DNA of 64,000 nt, from NCBI GenBank assembly GCA_030695945.1, contig JAUYOG010000053.1, positions 62,001 to 126,000 on the forward strand. Reading direction: 5' to 3'. Positions within the stretch are counted from its first letter, which is position 1. Each line of letters starts with the position of its first letter. Origin of the DNA: Ramlibacter sp. Lineage in GTDB: Bacteria; Pseudomonadota; Gammaproteobacteria; Burkholderiales; Burkholderiaceae_C. Below the pieces are notes generated by a model that was not told where the DNA came from, did no database searches, and saw only the letters and a program-made list of their open reading frames with translations. Both the position numbers and the translations under genes were made by a program. Shown here piece by piece: positions 50,375 to 58,960 of this stretch.

Positions 50375-52285
50375 CTACGCCAGCAGCGCGTTCACACGCC
50401 GCACGTACGCAGCCGGGTCCTCCGGCATACCGCCCTCGGCCAGCAGCGCCTGATCGAAGAGGATGTGCGCCAGGTCATCGAAATGCTCCGAGGCTTCGAG
50501 CTTTCGCACCAGCGTATGCGAAGCGTTGACTTCCAGCACCGGCTTGACCTCCGGCACCTTCTGGCCCGACTGCTTGAGCAGGCGAGCGAGCTGCATGCTC
50601 ATGCCGCTGTCTGTGACGACGAGGCAGGCCGGCGAATCGACCAGTCGCGTGGTGACCCGGACGTCCTGCGCCTTGTCCTTGAGCGTTTCCTTGAGCTTCT
50701 GCAGCACCGGCTTGAAGGTTTCGGCAGCTTCCTCCGCGGCCTTCTTCTCGGCCTCGTCCTGCAGCTTGCCCAGGTCCACCGCGCCGCGGGCCACAGATTG
50801 CAGCGGCGTGCCGTCGAACTCATGCAGGTAGTTCAGCGCCCACTCGTCGACGCGGTCCGTCATCAGCAGCACTTCGATGCCCTTCTTGCGGAACACTTCG
50901 AGCTGGGGACTGTTCTTCGCGGCGGCCAGCGTGTCGGCGGTGATGTAGTAGATCGCCTCCTGGCCTTCCTTCATGCGCGCCTTGTAGTCGGCGAGCGCCA
51001 CGCTCGCGGTGTCGGAGCTCGTGGAGGCGAACCGCAGCAGGCCGGCGAGTCGGTCGCGGTTGGCGAAATCCTCGCCGAGGCCTTCCTTCAGGACGGCGCC
51101 GAATTCGGCGTAGAACTTCGCGTACTTGCCCTTGTCTTCCTGGGAAGCGTCCTCGGCCTTCTCGGCCTTCGCCATCTCCTCGAGCATGCCGAGCACGCGC
51201 TTGGTGCTGCCCTCGCGGATGGCCTTCACGTCGCGGCTTTCCTGGAGCAGCTCGCGGCTCACGTTCAGCGGCAGGTCCGACGAGTCGATCACGCCCTTGA
51301 CGAAGCGCAGGTAGGCGGGCAGGAGCGCCTCGGCCTCGTCCATGATGAAGACGCGCTTGACGTACAGCTTCACCCCGGCGGCCTTCTCGCGGTTCCACAG
51401 GTCGAACGGCGCGTGCGACGGGATGTAGAGCAGCTGGATATATTCGGTCGAGCCTTCGACGCGGTTGTGCGACCACGCGAGGGGCGGCTCCTGATCATGG
51501 CTGACCTGCTTGTAGAACTCCTGGTACTGCTCGGCGGTGATGTCCTTCCGGGGCCGGGACCACAGCGCGCTGGCCTGGTTGACGGTTTCCCACTCCGCGG
51601 TGAGCACCATCTCGCCGCCCTTGTTGTCCTCGCCCTCCTTCCACTCTTCCTTGCGCATGAGGATCGGCAGTGAGATGTGGTCGGAGTACTTGCCGATGAT
51701 CGACTTGAGCTTCCAGGTGGACAGGTAGTCGGCGGCGTCTTCCCGCAGGTGCAGCGTGACGCTGGTACCGCGCTCGGCGCGCGTGATCGATTCCACCTCG
51801 AAGTCGCCGGCGCCCGTGCTGGTCCAGCGCACGCCCTCCTCGGGCTTCAGCCCGGCGCGCCGCGACTCCACGACGATCCTGTCCGCGACGATGAAGCCGG
51901 AATAGAAGCCGACGCCGAACTGGCCGATCAGCTGGGCGTCGGCCTTCTGGTCTCCCGACAGGCGGTTCATGAACTCGCGCGTGCCGCTCTTGGCGATCGT
52001 GCCGAGGTGGTCGATGGCCTCCTGCTGCGACAGGCCGATGCCGTTGTCGGCGATGGTGAGCGTGCGCGCCTGCTTGTCGAAGTCGACACGCACCTCCAGG
52101 TTGGGCGCGTCCTCGTACAGGCCGGTGTTGTTCAGCGCCTCGAACCGCAGCTTGTCGCAGGCGTCCGAGGCGTTGGAGATCAACTCGCGCAGGAAGATCT
52201 CCTTGTTGGAGTAGAGCGAGTGGGTGACCAGGTGGAGCAACTGGGCCACTTCGGCCTGGAAGGAAAGGGTCTGTTTTTGGCTCAT
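50375..52285 (-). CDS. htpG: Molecular chaperone HtpG (Hsp90)
   Basis: ATP-dependent dimeric chaperone of the bacterial heat-shock response. The 636-aa product has the GHKL ATPase domain ([64 protein letters not shown]), the middle domain ([24 protein letters not shown]) and the C-terminal dimerisation region. The ATG at 52285 ([13 protein letters not shown]) is the conserved start; the extension to 52321 is in the promoter leader. A near-consensus sigma-32 promoter lies upstream. Confidence 0.97.
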   Translation of the reverse strand: MSQKQTLSFQAEVAQLLHLVTHSLYSNKEIFLRELISNASDACDKLRFEALNNTGLYEDAPNLEVRVDFDKQARTLTIADNGIGLSQQEAIDHLGTIAKSGTREFMNRLSGDQKADAQLIGQFGVGFYSGFIVADRIVVESRRAGLKPEEGVRWTSTGAGDFEVESITRAERGTSVTLHLREDAADYLSTWKLKSIIGKYSDHISLPILMRKEEWKEGEDNKGGEMVLTAEWETVNQASALWSRPRKDITAEQYQEFYKQVSHDQEPPLAWSHNRVEGSTEYIQLLYIPSHAPFDLWNREKAAGVKLYVKRVFIMDEAEALLPAYLRFVKGVIDSSDLPLNVSRELLQESRDVKAIREGSTKRVLGMLEEMAKAEKAEDASQEDKGKYAKFYAEFGAVLKEGLGEDFANRDRLAGLLRFASTSSDTASVALADYKARMKEGQEAIYYITADTLAAAKNSPQLEVFRKKGIEVLLMTDRVDEWALNYLHEFDGTPLQSVARGAVDLGKLQDEAEKKAAEEAAETFKPVLQKLKETLKDKAQDVRVTTRLVDSPACLVVTDSGMSMQLARLLKQSGQKVPEVKPVLEVNASHTLVRKLEASEHFDDLAHILFDQALLAEGGMPEDPAAYVRRVNALLA

Positions 52286-52317
52286 GGAAGATGTCAATCG
52301 ACGTTGTGGCCCGGGCG

Positions 52318-52345
52318 ACATTGGGGCGGGGGCCCCATTTTCAAG
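52318..52345 (-). promoter_or_regulatory. Sigma-32 (RpoH) heat-shock promoter of htpG
   Basis: On the minus strand CTTGAAA (52339-52345), 12-bp spacer, CCCCAATGT (52318-52326), very close to the known RpoH consensus (CTTGAAA and CCCCATNT). The spacer holds a small GC hairpin. Transcription should begin about 25 bp before the htpG ATG. Confidence 0.85.
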
Positions 52346-52501
52346 GCCGCGCCGCTCCCAGGGTCATCGCGGGCGTCTGGTGCGGCTTGCCGCCGGCCGT
52401 GAAAAAGTCGACGCCGCCTCGCCTTTGATGGGTTGCCCGGCCCTTCGGGCTGGACAAGCGGTGACGGCTTGTTACATTACGCACTCTTTCCTTCCGCTCG
52501 C

Positions 52502-52738
52502 ATGAACATCGACCTGCTGCCTTTTTCCGCATTCGCCCTGGAGTCGTCCGGTGCGGCCTCGCGCCACGGCGAAGCCCACACGCTGACCTTGCGGCTGGAC
52601 CTCACGCCGGTGCACCCGGCGTTCGCCCCTGCGATGGGCGGCAGCGTGGGCATCGACGGGGCCGCTTGCGGCCCGGCGCCGGTGCTGCGTGCCGCGGTGG
52701 TGCCCGCCGTCGGACCGGTCCTGACCATCACGTTCTGA
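52502..52738 (+). CDS. Small hypothetical protein
   Basis: A 78-aa protein (MNIDLLPFSAFALESSGAA...) with no clear domain and a beta-rich pattern (HTLTLRLDLTP; VPAVGPVLTITF). The ATG at 52502 is preferred over an upstream start. It lies between the htpG promoter and a bidirectional terminator, so a short transcription unit is plausible. Codon use resembles its neighbours. It may be a genuine small gene or a chance frame; no family was recognised. Confidence 0.45.
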   Translation: MNIDLLPFSAFALESSGAASRHGEAHTLTLRLDLTPVHPAFAPAMGGSVGIDGAACGPAPVLRAAVVPAVGPVLTITF

Positions 52739-52761
52739 AGCCGGCGCTGCACGCGCCCACG

Positions 52762-52787
52762 AAAAAGCGCCCCGAGGGGCGCTTTCT
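52762..52787. terminator. Bidirectional intrinsic terminator
   Basis: AAAGCGCCC-CGAG-GGGCGCTTT (52764-52785), a 9-bp stem flanked by A-rich left and T-rich right sides, so it works on both strands. It separates the small + strand gene (ends 52738) from the DUF4148 gene (minus strand, ends 52816). Confidence 0.85.
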
Positions 52788-52815
52788 TGCTCTGGAGCAG
52801 GGGTTGCCGTGCGGT

Positions 52816-53109
52816 TCAGATGGTGCCGGTTTCGCCCGACGGGATCTGGCCCAGGCGCACGGCTTCGGCGGCTTGGGCGCGCAGCACCTTCGCGTCGACG
52901 GTGGATTTCAGGGGCGCCGCGACGCGCGAACCGGCCGGCTCGATGCTGCGGGTGGACGCGACCTTCGCGGCTTCAGCCATGACTTCGGCGCGGGTGCGGC
53001 TGCCTTCGAACTTCACGGCGAACTGCGAGGCGTCGGCTTCATCGGCGTGTGCGCCGGTGGCGGCAACGGCGGCAAAAGCGGCGATGGCAAGGATGGACTT
53101 GGTGTTCAT
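52816..53109 (-). CDS. DUF4148 exported protein (second of pair)
   Basis: A 97-aa secreted protein: signal peptide (ILAIAAFAAVAATGAHA), then the DUF4148 pattern of SRTRAEVMAEA and LRAQAAEAVRLGQIPSGE. Small periplasmic proteins of this family are abundant in Burkholderiales, without defined function. Its own promoter carries the 11-bp CTAAR array (53198-53251). ATG 53109 is preceded by AAAGGTCCTGAATC. The paralogue at 53275-53637 shares the signal peptide and layout. Confidence 0.85.
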   Translation of the reverse strand: MNTKSILAIAAFAAVAATGAHADEADASQFAVKFEGSRTRAEVMAEAAKVASTRSIEPAGSRVAAPLKSTVDAKVLRAQAAEAVRLGQIPSGETGTI

Positions 53110-53197
53110 GATTCAGGACCTTTCAGTGTTTGTGGAGATAACCCGGAAATTTCGGTTGGTGTTTGTTGTGTGAAGGTCAAGCATCAACCGTGATCGA

Positions 53198-53251
53198 ACT
53201 TTAGGCGCCGCTATTTAGGTGATCCTTAGCGTTTGCTTAGCTGGGGATTAG
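53198..53251 (-). promoter_or_regulatory. CTAAR 11-bp direct-repeat operator and promoter A (DUF4148 gene 2)
   Basis: On the minus strand CTAAT (53247-53251), CTAAG (53236-53240), CTAAG (53225-53229) and CTAAA (53214-53218), each 11 bp from the next, then exactly 10 bp to a -10 hexamer TAAAGT (53198-53203). No separate -35 is visible; the repeats take its place. This is the arrangement expected for an OmpR/PhoB-family activator occupying the -35 region. The same layout occurs in promoters B and D. Confidence 0.72.
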
Positions 53252-53274
53252 CGCGCGGCGCGTTCGCGATGGAC

Positions 53275-53637
53275 TCACTGCGGGTTGGCGGGCGTGCCGG
53301 CGAGCGTGGTGCCCACGGTGCGCGTGGCGGCCAGTTGGGTGAGGTATGCCGAGCCGCTGTCCTCGCTCGTCAGCGCTGCCACGGCCTGGCGCTCCGCGCG
53401 GTATTCGGCCTGCACCTGGTCGCGGCTCTTCACGGACTTGAATTGCGCGAGCTGGTTGTAGCTGGTGGACCAGGGATTCACGCCGGCCTTCTTGTACTGG
53501 AACAGGTCGGCCTGCACTTCGGCGCGCGTGCGGGTGGACTGGAACGGCGTCGCGTCGATGGTGATGTCGTCGGCGCGTGCGGCGGAGGATGCGATCGCGG
53601 CGAAGGCGGCAATGGCCAGGAGGGTCTTGGAATTCAT
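53275..53637 (-). CDS. DUF4148 exported protein (first of pair)
   Basis: A 120-aa secreted protein with signal peptide (LLAIAAFAAIASSAARA) and DUF4148-type repeats (STRTRAEVQADLFQYKKAGVNPWSTSYNQLAQFKSVKSRDQVQAEYRAERQAV). Function unknown. The ATG at 53637 follows TGAAAGGTTCACC; the frame to 53709 crosses the promoter. It lies directly downstream of the sensor kinase gene but has its own promoter with CTAAR repeats (promoter B). Confidence 0.85.
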   Translation of the reverse strand: MNSKTLLAIAAFAAIASSAARADDITIDATPFQSTRTRAEVQADLFQYKKAGVNPWSTSYNQLAQFKSVKSRDQVQAEYRAERQAVAALTSEDSGSAYLTQLAATRTVGTTLAGTPANPQ

Positions 53638-53707
53638 GGTGAACCTTTCAGTGAGTGAGTTACGTCGAAATCGGCGTCCGTCCGTTTCGAACTTCAACCG
53701 TGATCTC

Positions 53708-53761
53708 ACTGTAGGTTTCGCGCTTTAGGTGACCCTTAGCGCTTGCTTAGCTGGGGGTTAG
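53708..53761 (-). promoter_or_regulatory. CTAAR 11-bp direct-repeat operator and promoter B (DUF4148 gene 1)
   Basis: On the minus strand CTAAC (53757-53761), CTAAG (53746-53750), CTAAG (53735-53739) and CTAAA (53724-53728), each 11 bp apart, then 10 bp to TACAGT (53708-53713). Same architecture and spacing as promoter A. The sensor kinase gene ends 44 bp upstream of the array. Confidence 0.72.
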
Positions 53762-53804
53762 CTGCACGCGCCAAAGTGCGCGGAGCCGATCGCGCGCAGA
53801 AGAA

Positions 53805-55241
53805 CTACGCCGGCTCGACGCGCGCGATCAGGCCGCTGCGGTCTTCGCGGTTGCGCAGCGTGATGCGAAGCCCGCAGCGTTGAGCGGCCGCCTGGGCGAT
53901 CGACAGTCCCAGTCCGCTGCCGCGCGCATTGCTGCCCGGCACGCGAAAGAAACGATCGAAGACGCGCGGCAGGAGTTCCGGCGGGATGCCGGGGCCCGTG
54001 TCCACGACTTCGATCGCGCAGCGCGGGCCGTCGTTCACGATACGCACGTCGACCACGCCGCCCTCGGGGGTGTAACGCAGGGCGTTCTCGATCAGGTTGT
54101 CGATCACGCTGCGCAGGTCGCTCGGCGCGCACCGGAAGGTCGGCAAGGGCTGGCCCTCGACCGCCGCAACGAGGCCCAGGTCGATGTTGCGCTGGTCGGC
54201 CAGCGCGATGAGCGCGTTCATGCTTTCGTGCAGCTGCGCCTGCAGGTCCACCGCCCCCGCCGCCTCGAGCACCGGCGCTTCCTGCCGCGAAAGCTTCAGG
54301 AGCTGGTCCACCAGCCGCTGTGCCCGGCTGACGCCGGCTTCCAGCTGCGCGAAGCTCTGCTTGCAGGCACCCTCGGGCAGGTCGCACCGGACGTTCTCGA
54401 GCTGCAGCGCGACGGCCGTGATCGGGGTGCGCAATTCATGCGCGGCGTCCTGCACGAAGCGGCGCTGCGTGGCGAAGGCGTCGCGCAGGCGCGTGAGCAG
54501 GCTGTTGAACGATTCGACCAGGGGCTTGAGCTCCTGCGGCACGCGTTCCAGCGGCAGTTCCGCAATGGTGTGCTCGTCCTGCAAGGCCGCCTGGCGGCCG
54601 ATGTCCTGCACGGCGCGCGACATGGCGCCCGAGACGCCCCAGAGGATCAGGATCGCCAGCGGCAGCAGGATCATGACGGGCGCGATCGCGGCGCCCGCCC
54701 GCTCCGCAGCCAGGTGCGCGCGGAAGGTACCGCTTTGCAGCACCTGCACGCGGCGCCCGCTGTGCTCCTCGGTGGCGTACACGCGCCACGTGCCGCCGTC
54801 CAGCCGCAGGTCGGCAAAGCCCGCCTGCGCTTGCAGCGGCGCCGCGACCTTGGGCCACGACGTAGCGGCCGGGCCGCTGCCCGGGCCGTACACCTGGATC
54901 ACGTAAGCGCCCCACTTATGGACACGTTCCGCGGAGAGAACGGGCGGCGTCGTATGTTCATCCTGCATGGCGATGGAGTCGCCGAGCTGCTGCATCTGGC
55001 TGTCCATGAATTCGCGCACCATCAGGCTGTAGCTCCAGTAGGAGAACGCGGCGGATGCCGCGCCCACCAGCAGGAACAGCGGGACCAGCCACATGAGCAG
55101 AACGCGGCGCAGCGAGCACATCGGCCCGACGGGAAAGACATGGAAGCGCGTGGCGCGTGGCGCCCCGGACTCGCGCGGGCAGCCGATCACGCCGCCCTTT
55201 GCCGTCGCAGCCGCGTTCGACGCGCCATGCAGCTTCATCAT
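53805..55241 (-). CDS. Sensor histidine kinase, QseC/PmrB-like
   Basis: A 478-aa membrane kinase with transmembrane helices at about 47-70 and 185-203 flanking a periplasmic sensor domain of about 115 aa, a HAMP-like linker, the H-box with His268 (QDAAHELRTPITAV), an N-box (NLIENALRYTPEGG) and G-boxes (DTGPGIPPELLPRVFDRFFR; GSGLGLSIAQAAA). The ATG at 55241 overlaps the response regulator stop (ATGA), though a later Met (about residue 41) would give a more usual N-terminus. Signal unknown. It acts with the regulator encoded just upstream. Confidence 0.93.
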   Translation of the reverse strand: MMKLHGASNAAATAKGGVIGCPRESGAPRATRFHVFPVGPMCSLRRVLLMWLVPLFLLVGAASAAFSYWSYSLMVREFMDSQMQQLGDSIAMQDEHTTPPVLSAERVHKWGAYVIQVYGPGSGPAATSWPKVAAPLQAQAGFADLRLDGGTWRVYATEEHSGRRVQVLQSGTFRAHLAAERAGAAIAPVMILLPLAILILWGVSGAMSRAVQDIGRQAALQDEHTIAELPLERVPQELKPLVESFNSLLTRLRDAFATQRRFVQDAAHELRTPITAVALQLENVRCDLPEGACKQSFAQLEAGVSRAQRLVDQLLKLSRQEAPVLEAAGAVDLQAQLHESMNALIALADQRNIDLGLVAAVEGQPLPTFRCAPSDLRSVIDNLIENALRYTPEGGVVDVRIVNDGPRCAIEVVDTGPGIPPELLPRVFDRFFRVPGSNARGSGLGLSIAQAAAQRCGLRITLRNREDRSGLIARVEPA

Positions 55242-55921
55242 CGCGCTTCTCCCGCGGGCGCCGGCGCCGCGGCGATGCGCCAGCCCAGGCCGCGCACGTT
55301 GCGGATGGTGTCGGCGCCGAGCTTGCGGCGCATGCCGTGGATCAGCACGTCCACCGCATTGCTGCTGACTTCCTCGCCCCAGCCATAGATGCGGCTCTCG
55401 AGCTGGTCGCGCGACAGGATGGCGCCCGGCCGTTCGAGCAACGCGTGCAGCAGCGCGAACTCGCGCGCCGACAGCTGCGAGCGCTCGCCCTGCACCAGGA
55501 CTTCGCGCGTGGTGATATCCAGCTGCAGCTCCGGCCCGCCGATCACGGAGTGGGCGGCGCCGTCGCGGCGGCGGATCACCGCGCGCATGCGCGCCAGCAG
55601 CTCCCGGAATTCGTAGGGCTTGACCAGGTAATCGTCGGCGCCGATGTCCAGGCCGGTGATCCGGTCGTCGATGCCGTCGCGCGCGGTCAGCACCAGCACC
55701 GGCGTCTGGTCGCCCGTGCCGCGCGCCTTGCGCAGGACCTCGATGCCGTCGCGCTTGGGCAAGCCCAGGTCGAGCAGCACGCATGCATAGCCGCCATCGG
55801 CCATCGCGCTTTGCGCGAGCAGGCCCTCTTTCACCCAGTCCACCGACCAGCCGTTGGCGCCCAGGGCCTGCTTCAGGCTCTGGCCGATCATCTCGTCGTC
55901 TTCCACCAACAGCACGCGCAT
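55238..55921 (-). CDS. OmpR-family response regulator, QseB/PmrA-like
   Basis: A 227-aa regulator: receiver domain with acidic pocket E7/D8/D9, phospho-Asp51 (VLLDLGLP), Thr79 and Lys101 (YLVKPY), followed by an OmpR/PhoB winged helix (QLDITTREVLVQGERSQLSAREFALLHALLERPG...VDVLIHGMRRKLG, wing IRNVRGLGWRI). Paired with the kinase by a 4-bp overlap and with the preceding 72-aa gene by a 10-bp gap. The CTAAR direct repeats nearby are the predicted targets of this protein. Confidence 0.95.
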   Translation of the reverse strand: MRVLLVEDDEMIGQSLKQALGANGWSVDWVKEGLLAQSAMADGGYACVLLDLGLPKRDGIEVLRKARGTGDQTPVLVLTARDGIDDRITGLDIGADDYLVKPYEFRELLARMRAVIRRRDGAAHSVIGGPELQLDITTREVLVQGERSQLSAREFALLHALLERPGAILSRDQLESRIYGWGEEVSSNAVDVLIHGMRRKLGADTIRNVRGLGWRIAAAPAPAGEAR

Positions 55922-55931
55922 CGAATGCTCC

Positions 55932-56150
55932 TTACCGCAGGCGCTGGCCGGCGTCCCAGCGGGCTTCCTGCCAGGCTTCATGCAGCCGGCGGCCGCCGGC
56001 CACCAACACCGCGGACAGGACAAGGGCGGCAACCGCGATCCAGGCGGTGAAATCCAGGCCCCATGCCGCTGCGGCGGCCACCACAACGAACGCCAGGCCC
56101 ACGAGCATGATCAGGGCCAGTGCGAGACGGTGGAATTGGCAGGTGTGCAT
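55932..56150 (-). CDS. Small two-TM membrane protein, first gene of the two-component operon
   Basis: A 72-aa protein with two hydrophobic helices (LALALIMLVGLAFVVVAAAAAW; WIAVAALVLSAVLVAGG) and a charged C-terminal tail (RRLHEAWQEARWDAGQRLR). The ATG at 56150 follows GAGGAAGCACC; the longer frame to 56177 has no such signal. It lies 10 bp before the response regulator gene and behind promoter D. It could be an accessory protein that modulates the kinase; that is inference from position. Confidence 0.75.
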   Translation of the reverse strand: MHTCQFHRLALALIMLVGLAFVVVAAAAAWGLDFTAWIAVAALVLSAVLVAGGRRLHEAWQEARWDAGQRLR

Positions 56151-56177
56151 GGTGCTTCCTCGGGGTGGAATGGCCAC

Positions 56178-56209
56178 AGCTTAAACCTGGAGATTTAGCC
56201 CGGGATTAG
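56178..56209 (-). promoter_or_regulatory. CTAAR direct-repeat operator and promoter D (two-component operon)
   Basis: On the minus strand CTAAT (56205-56209), CTAAA (56194-56198), 11 bp apart, then exactly 10 bp to TAAGCT (56178-56183). Same geometry as promoters A and B with two clear half-sites. It suggests positive autoregulation of the two-component operon. The preceding gene ends at 56219, so there is little other room for a promoter. Confidence 0.65.
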
Positions 56210-56218
56210 GCCCTGCCG

Positions 56219-57238
56219 CTAGCGCGGCAATGACTCCACCTCGCGCACCCAGCGGTCGACCAGGCGCCGCCGCTCGGCCGCCTTGCCGTATTTCTCGAAG
56301 TCGTACTTGATGAGGCGCACGTTGTCGATCGCCGGGATTCGCGGATCCGGCTTGAACGTCCTGTTGGCCGGCACCTGCAGGCTGTTGGCCCGGGCGCCGA
56401 CCTGCTGGCCTTCCCTGCCCATCAGCCAATCGTAGTACTTGCGGGCGGCCTCGCGGTTGCGCGATCCCTTGACCAACGCAATGCCGCCGACCTCGTAGCT
56501 CGTCCCCTCGCAAGGCGCGGCGGCGTACACCGGGAACTTGTTGGTCAGGCGCTCGTTGTCGAAGCCGAAGATGAAGCTCACGCCGATGCCCACCTCGCCC
56601 TTGGCGACGCTGCGCGCCTGGGCGGTGCCGCTGCGGGTGTACTGGGTGACGTTGCGGTGCAGCTTCTTGAGGTAGTCGAAGGCCTGCTCCTCGCCCATCA
56701 TCTGCACGAGGCCGGCCAGGATGGTGTAGCCGGTGCCGCTGGAGCCGGGGTGCGAGGTTTCGATTTCTCCCTTGTAGCGCGGATCGAGCAGGTCCTTCCA
56801 GCACTTCGGCGCGGGCAGGTTCTTGCGCTTGAGCACCTCCTCGTTCCAGCCGAAACCGATGGCGCTGGTGTAGAAGCCGCCCACGTAGTTCTGGCTCATC
56901 GCGTACTGGCGCACGGCCCAGCCGTGCAGGTCGCCCAGGTAGTCCGGGCGGTAGGCATCGAGCAGCCCCAGCTCGGCCGCCTGGTAATAGGGGTCGCCGG
57001 TGCCGCCCCACCACAGGTCGGTCTTGGGGTTCGCGGCCTCGGCCCGCAACTGGGCCAGCGCCTCGCCCGTCGCCTTGCGCGTCTGCAGGACCCGCACGCC
57101 GGTGGCGCGACTGAATTCCTGCGCGGCCAGCTCGCACCACGACTGGTCCGTGCTGCAGATCGCATTGACGGTGGCCGTCTGCGCGGACGCCATGCCGCAC
57201 ATGAACCCCAAGGCCAGTGCCGCCGCCAAGTTCTTCAT
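56219..57238 (-). CDS. Iron(III) ABC transporter substrate-binding protein (FbpA/AfuA-like)
   Basis: A 339-aa periplasmic solute-binding protein with signal peptide (AAALALGFMCGMASA) and FbpA-type features: the metal/phosphate-binding part (STDQSWCELAAQEFSRATGVRVL; TDLWWGGTGDPYY) and TSHPGSSGTGYTILAGLVQMMGEE. It probably delivers ferric ion or another anion-associated substrate to an ABC permease not in the window. The ATG at 57238 (MKNLAAALAL) is preferred; the frame to 57313 crosses into the RluF-like gene's 3' end. Substrate not certain. Confidence 0.88.
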   Translation of the reverse strand: MKNLAAALALGFMCGMASAQTATVNAICSTDQSWCELAAQEFSRATGVRVLQTRKATGEALAQLRAEAANPKTDLWWGGTGDPYYQAAELGLLDAYRPDYLGDLHGWAVRQYAMSQNYVGGFYTSAIGFGWNEEVLKRKNLPAPKCWKDLLDPRYKGEIETSHPGSSGTGYTILAGLVQMMGEEQAFDYLKKLHRNVTQYTRSGTAQARSVAKGEVGIGVSFIFGFDNERLTNKFPVYAAAPCEGTSYEVGGIALVKGSRNREAARKYYDWLMGREGQQVGARANSLQVPANRTFKPDPRIPAIDNVRLIKYDFEKYGKAAERRRLVDRWVREVESLPR

Positions 57239-57248
57239 GTGCCGCCTT

Positions 57249-58040
57249 CTAGAAACGCTCATGGGGAGCGAGATAGCGCCATTGTCCGACGGGAAGCTGG
57301 CCCAGCACCACATTGCCGATGCGGATGCGCTTCAGGCCCACCACCTTCAGGCCCACGAGCTCGCACATGCGCCGGATCTGCCGCTTCTTGCCCTCGGTGA
57401 GCACGAAGCGAAGCTGCTCGGGGTTCTGCCACTCCACCTGCGCCGGCTTGAGCGGCTGGCCGTCCAGCGACAGGCCGTGGCGCAGCCGCGCGAGCTGAGC
57501 GGGGGGAAAGGCACGCTGCACGTCGGCGGTGACCTCGCCCTGCGGCGACGGGAACGTCACCCGCACCAGGTATTCCTTTTCCATGCCGCTGTCTTCGCCG
57601 ATGAGCTGGCGCGCGACACGGCCGTCCTGCGTGAGCACCAGCAGGCCGATCGAATCGATGTCGAGCCGGCCGGCGGGCGCGAGCCCGCGCAGCTGCTGCG
57701 ACGTGAACCGCAGCCGGGAAGCATCGCCCTTCCAGTGCGAGCGCTCCTGCACGAGGACGACGGCCGGCTGATGACCGTCCTCGGCCTGGCCGCTCACGTA
57801 GCCGACCGGCTTGTTCAGCAGGATGGTGACTTGCTGCTGTTGCTGGCCGCGCGCCTTGGGATCGACCTCGATGCGGGCATCGGGCGCCACCTGCAGCCCC
57901 ATCGGCGCGATCTCGCCGTTCACTCGCACCCAGCCCTTCGCGATCCAGTCGTCGGCCTCGCGGCGCGAGCACAGGCCCAGCTCGGCCATGCGCTTGTTCA
58001 GGCGGGTCGTTTCCTTGCCCGCCGCGTTGGGTTCTGTCAT
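57249..58040 (-). CDS. rRNA pseudouridine synthase, RluF/RsuA-like
   Basis: A 263-aa RsuA-family synthase: S4 RNA-binding domain ([32 protein letters not shown]), and the catalytic [17 protein letters not shown] with the active Asp. RluF modifies 23S rRNA U2604/U2605 in E. coli; 23S versus 16S specificity here is an inference from similarity. Full length. Stops 10 bp before the FbpA-like gene and starts 9 bp after the Crp/Fnr gene, so it may share a transcript. Confidence 0.9.
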   Translation of the reverse strand: MTEPNAAGKETTRLNKRMAELGLCSRREADDWIAKGWVRVNGEIAPMGLQVAPDARIEVDPKARGQQQQQVTILLNKPVGYVSGQAEDGHQPAVVLVQERSHWKGDASRLRFTSQQLRGLAPAGRLDIDSIGLLVLTQDGRVARQLIGEDSGMEKEYLVRVTFPSPQGEVTADVQRAFPPAQLARLRHGLSLDGQPLKPAQVEWQNPEQLRFVLTEGKKRQIRRMCELVGLKVVGLKRIRIGNVVLGQLPVGQWRYLAPHERF

Positions 58041-58049
58041 GGGACGATG

Positions 58050-58769
58050 CTAAGCGACACGGGCGAATGCGTTCGACCGCAGCGCCGGCAGGTCGAGGAT
58101 GCGCAGGCCCCCGTACTCCACCTGGATGGTGCGCTGCGCTTCGAGCGCGGTGAGCGCCTCGTTCACGCGCTGGCGCGACAGGCCGACCAAATAGGCCAGC
58201 TCCTGCTGCGTGATCCGCAGCACGTCGCCCACGCCGGGAAACAGGACCGGATTGAACAGCGCCGCCAGGCTGCGCGCCACGCGCAGGTCCGGGTTGTGCA
58301 TGCGGTCGATCTCCCGCGCGGCGATGAACTGGGCCAGCCGCTCGTTGAGCTGGTTCATCACGAACCGGTTGAAGCCGATCGAATGGTCCAGCAGCCAGTG
58401 GAAGGTGTCGACCGGCAGGCCGGCCACGATGCTCTTGCGCAGCGCCTGGATGTTGTAACGGTAGCTTTCCCGCTTGAGAGCCGTGCCCTCCCCGAACCAG
58501 CCGCCGGGCGGGACGCCGGTGAACGTCATGGTCTGGCCTTGCTCGTTGTCGCTGCTCATCTTGAGCAGGCCTTCCACCACCCCGAACCAGTACGTCACCG
58601 GGCGGCCGACCCGGCACACGTAGTCGCCCGGCAGCGCGTCGCTCACCTTGATCTGGTTGGCCGACCGCTCGTACTCGTCCAGCTTGAGCACTTTCAGCCA
58701 GGGAATGCCTGCCAGCTCGGCCGATGTCGGCTCGCGGCGCCGCTGGTGAAGCGTGAGATCGCTCGTCAT
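58050..58769 (-). CDS. Crp/Fnr-family transcriptional regulator
   Basis: A 239-aa regulator with an N-terminal cyclic-nucleotide-binding-type beta roll (DALPGDYVCRVGRPVTYWFGVVEGLLKMSSDNEQGQTMTFTGVPPGGWFGEGTAL) and a C-terminal winged helix (ITQQELAYLVGLSRQRVNEALTALE). No Fe-S cysteine set typical of Fnr is seen. The ATG at 58769 follows AGGG; the frame to 58922 has no similarity. It is divergent from the acyl-CoA ligase operon with a perfect palindrome (58865-58883) between, so it probably controls that operon. The same neighbours occur in other Burkholderiales. Confidence 0.9.
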   Translation of the reverse strand: MTSDLTLHQRRREPTSAELAGIPWLKVLKLDEYERSANQIKVSDALPGDYVCRVGRPVTYWFGVVEGLLKMSSDNEQGQTMTFTGVPPGGWFGEGTALKRESYRYNIQALRKSIVAGLPVDTFHWLLDHSIGFNRFVMNQLNERLAQFIAAREIDRMHNPDLRVARSLAALFNPVLFPGVGDVLRITQQELAYLVGLSRQRVNEALTALEAQRTIQVEYGGLRILDLPALRSNAFARVA

Positions 58770-58864
58770 GGCCCTCAATTGTCGTTCCAAAGCCATTCGA
58801 TGCCAATTGCCAACGAAGGCAGGTTGCGTTTGACCTGCGTCATGCTCCGGACAGCCCCTACTAG

Positions 58865-58883
58865 GACATTCCCTAGGAATGTC
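58865..58883. promoter_or_regulatory. 19-bp palindrome between the Crp/Fnr gene and the acyl-CoA ligase gene
   Basis: GACATTCC-CTA-GGAATGTC has perfect 8-bp arms around a 3-bp centre. It lies 78 bp upstream of the ligase start and 96 bp upstream of the regulator start. A good operator candidate for the divergent regulator or another dimeric protein. Confidence 0.55.
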
Positions 58884-58960
58884 GTCGCAAAGACAACTTA
58901 GCGTCAAAGTGACTCCTAGCATTCGCCCAAGTCACCCGACAGGTTGAAGAAGGATACGCA

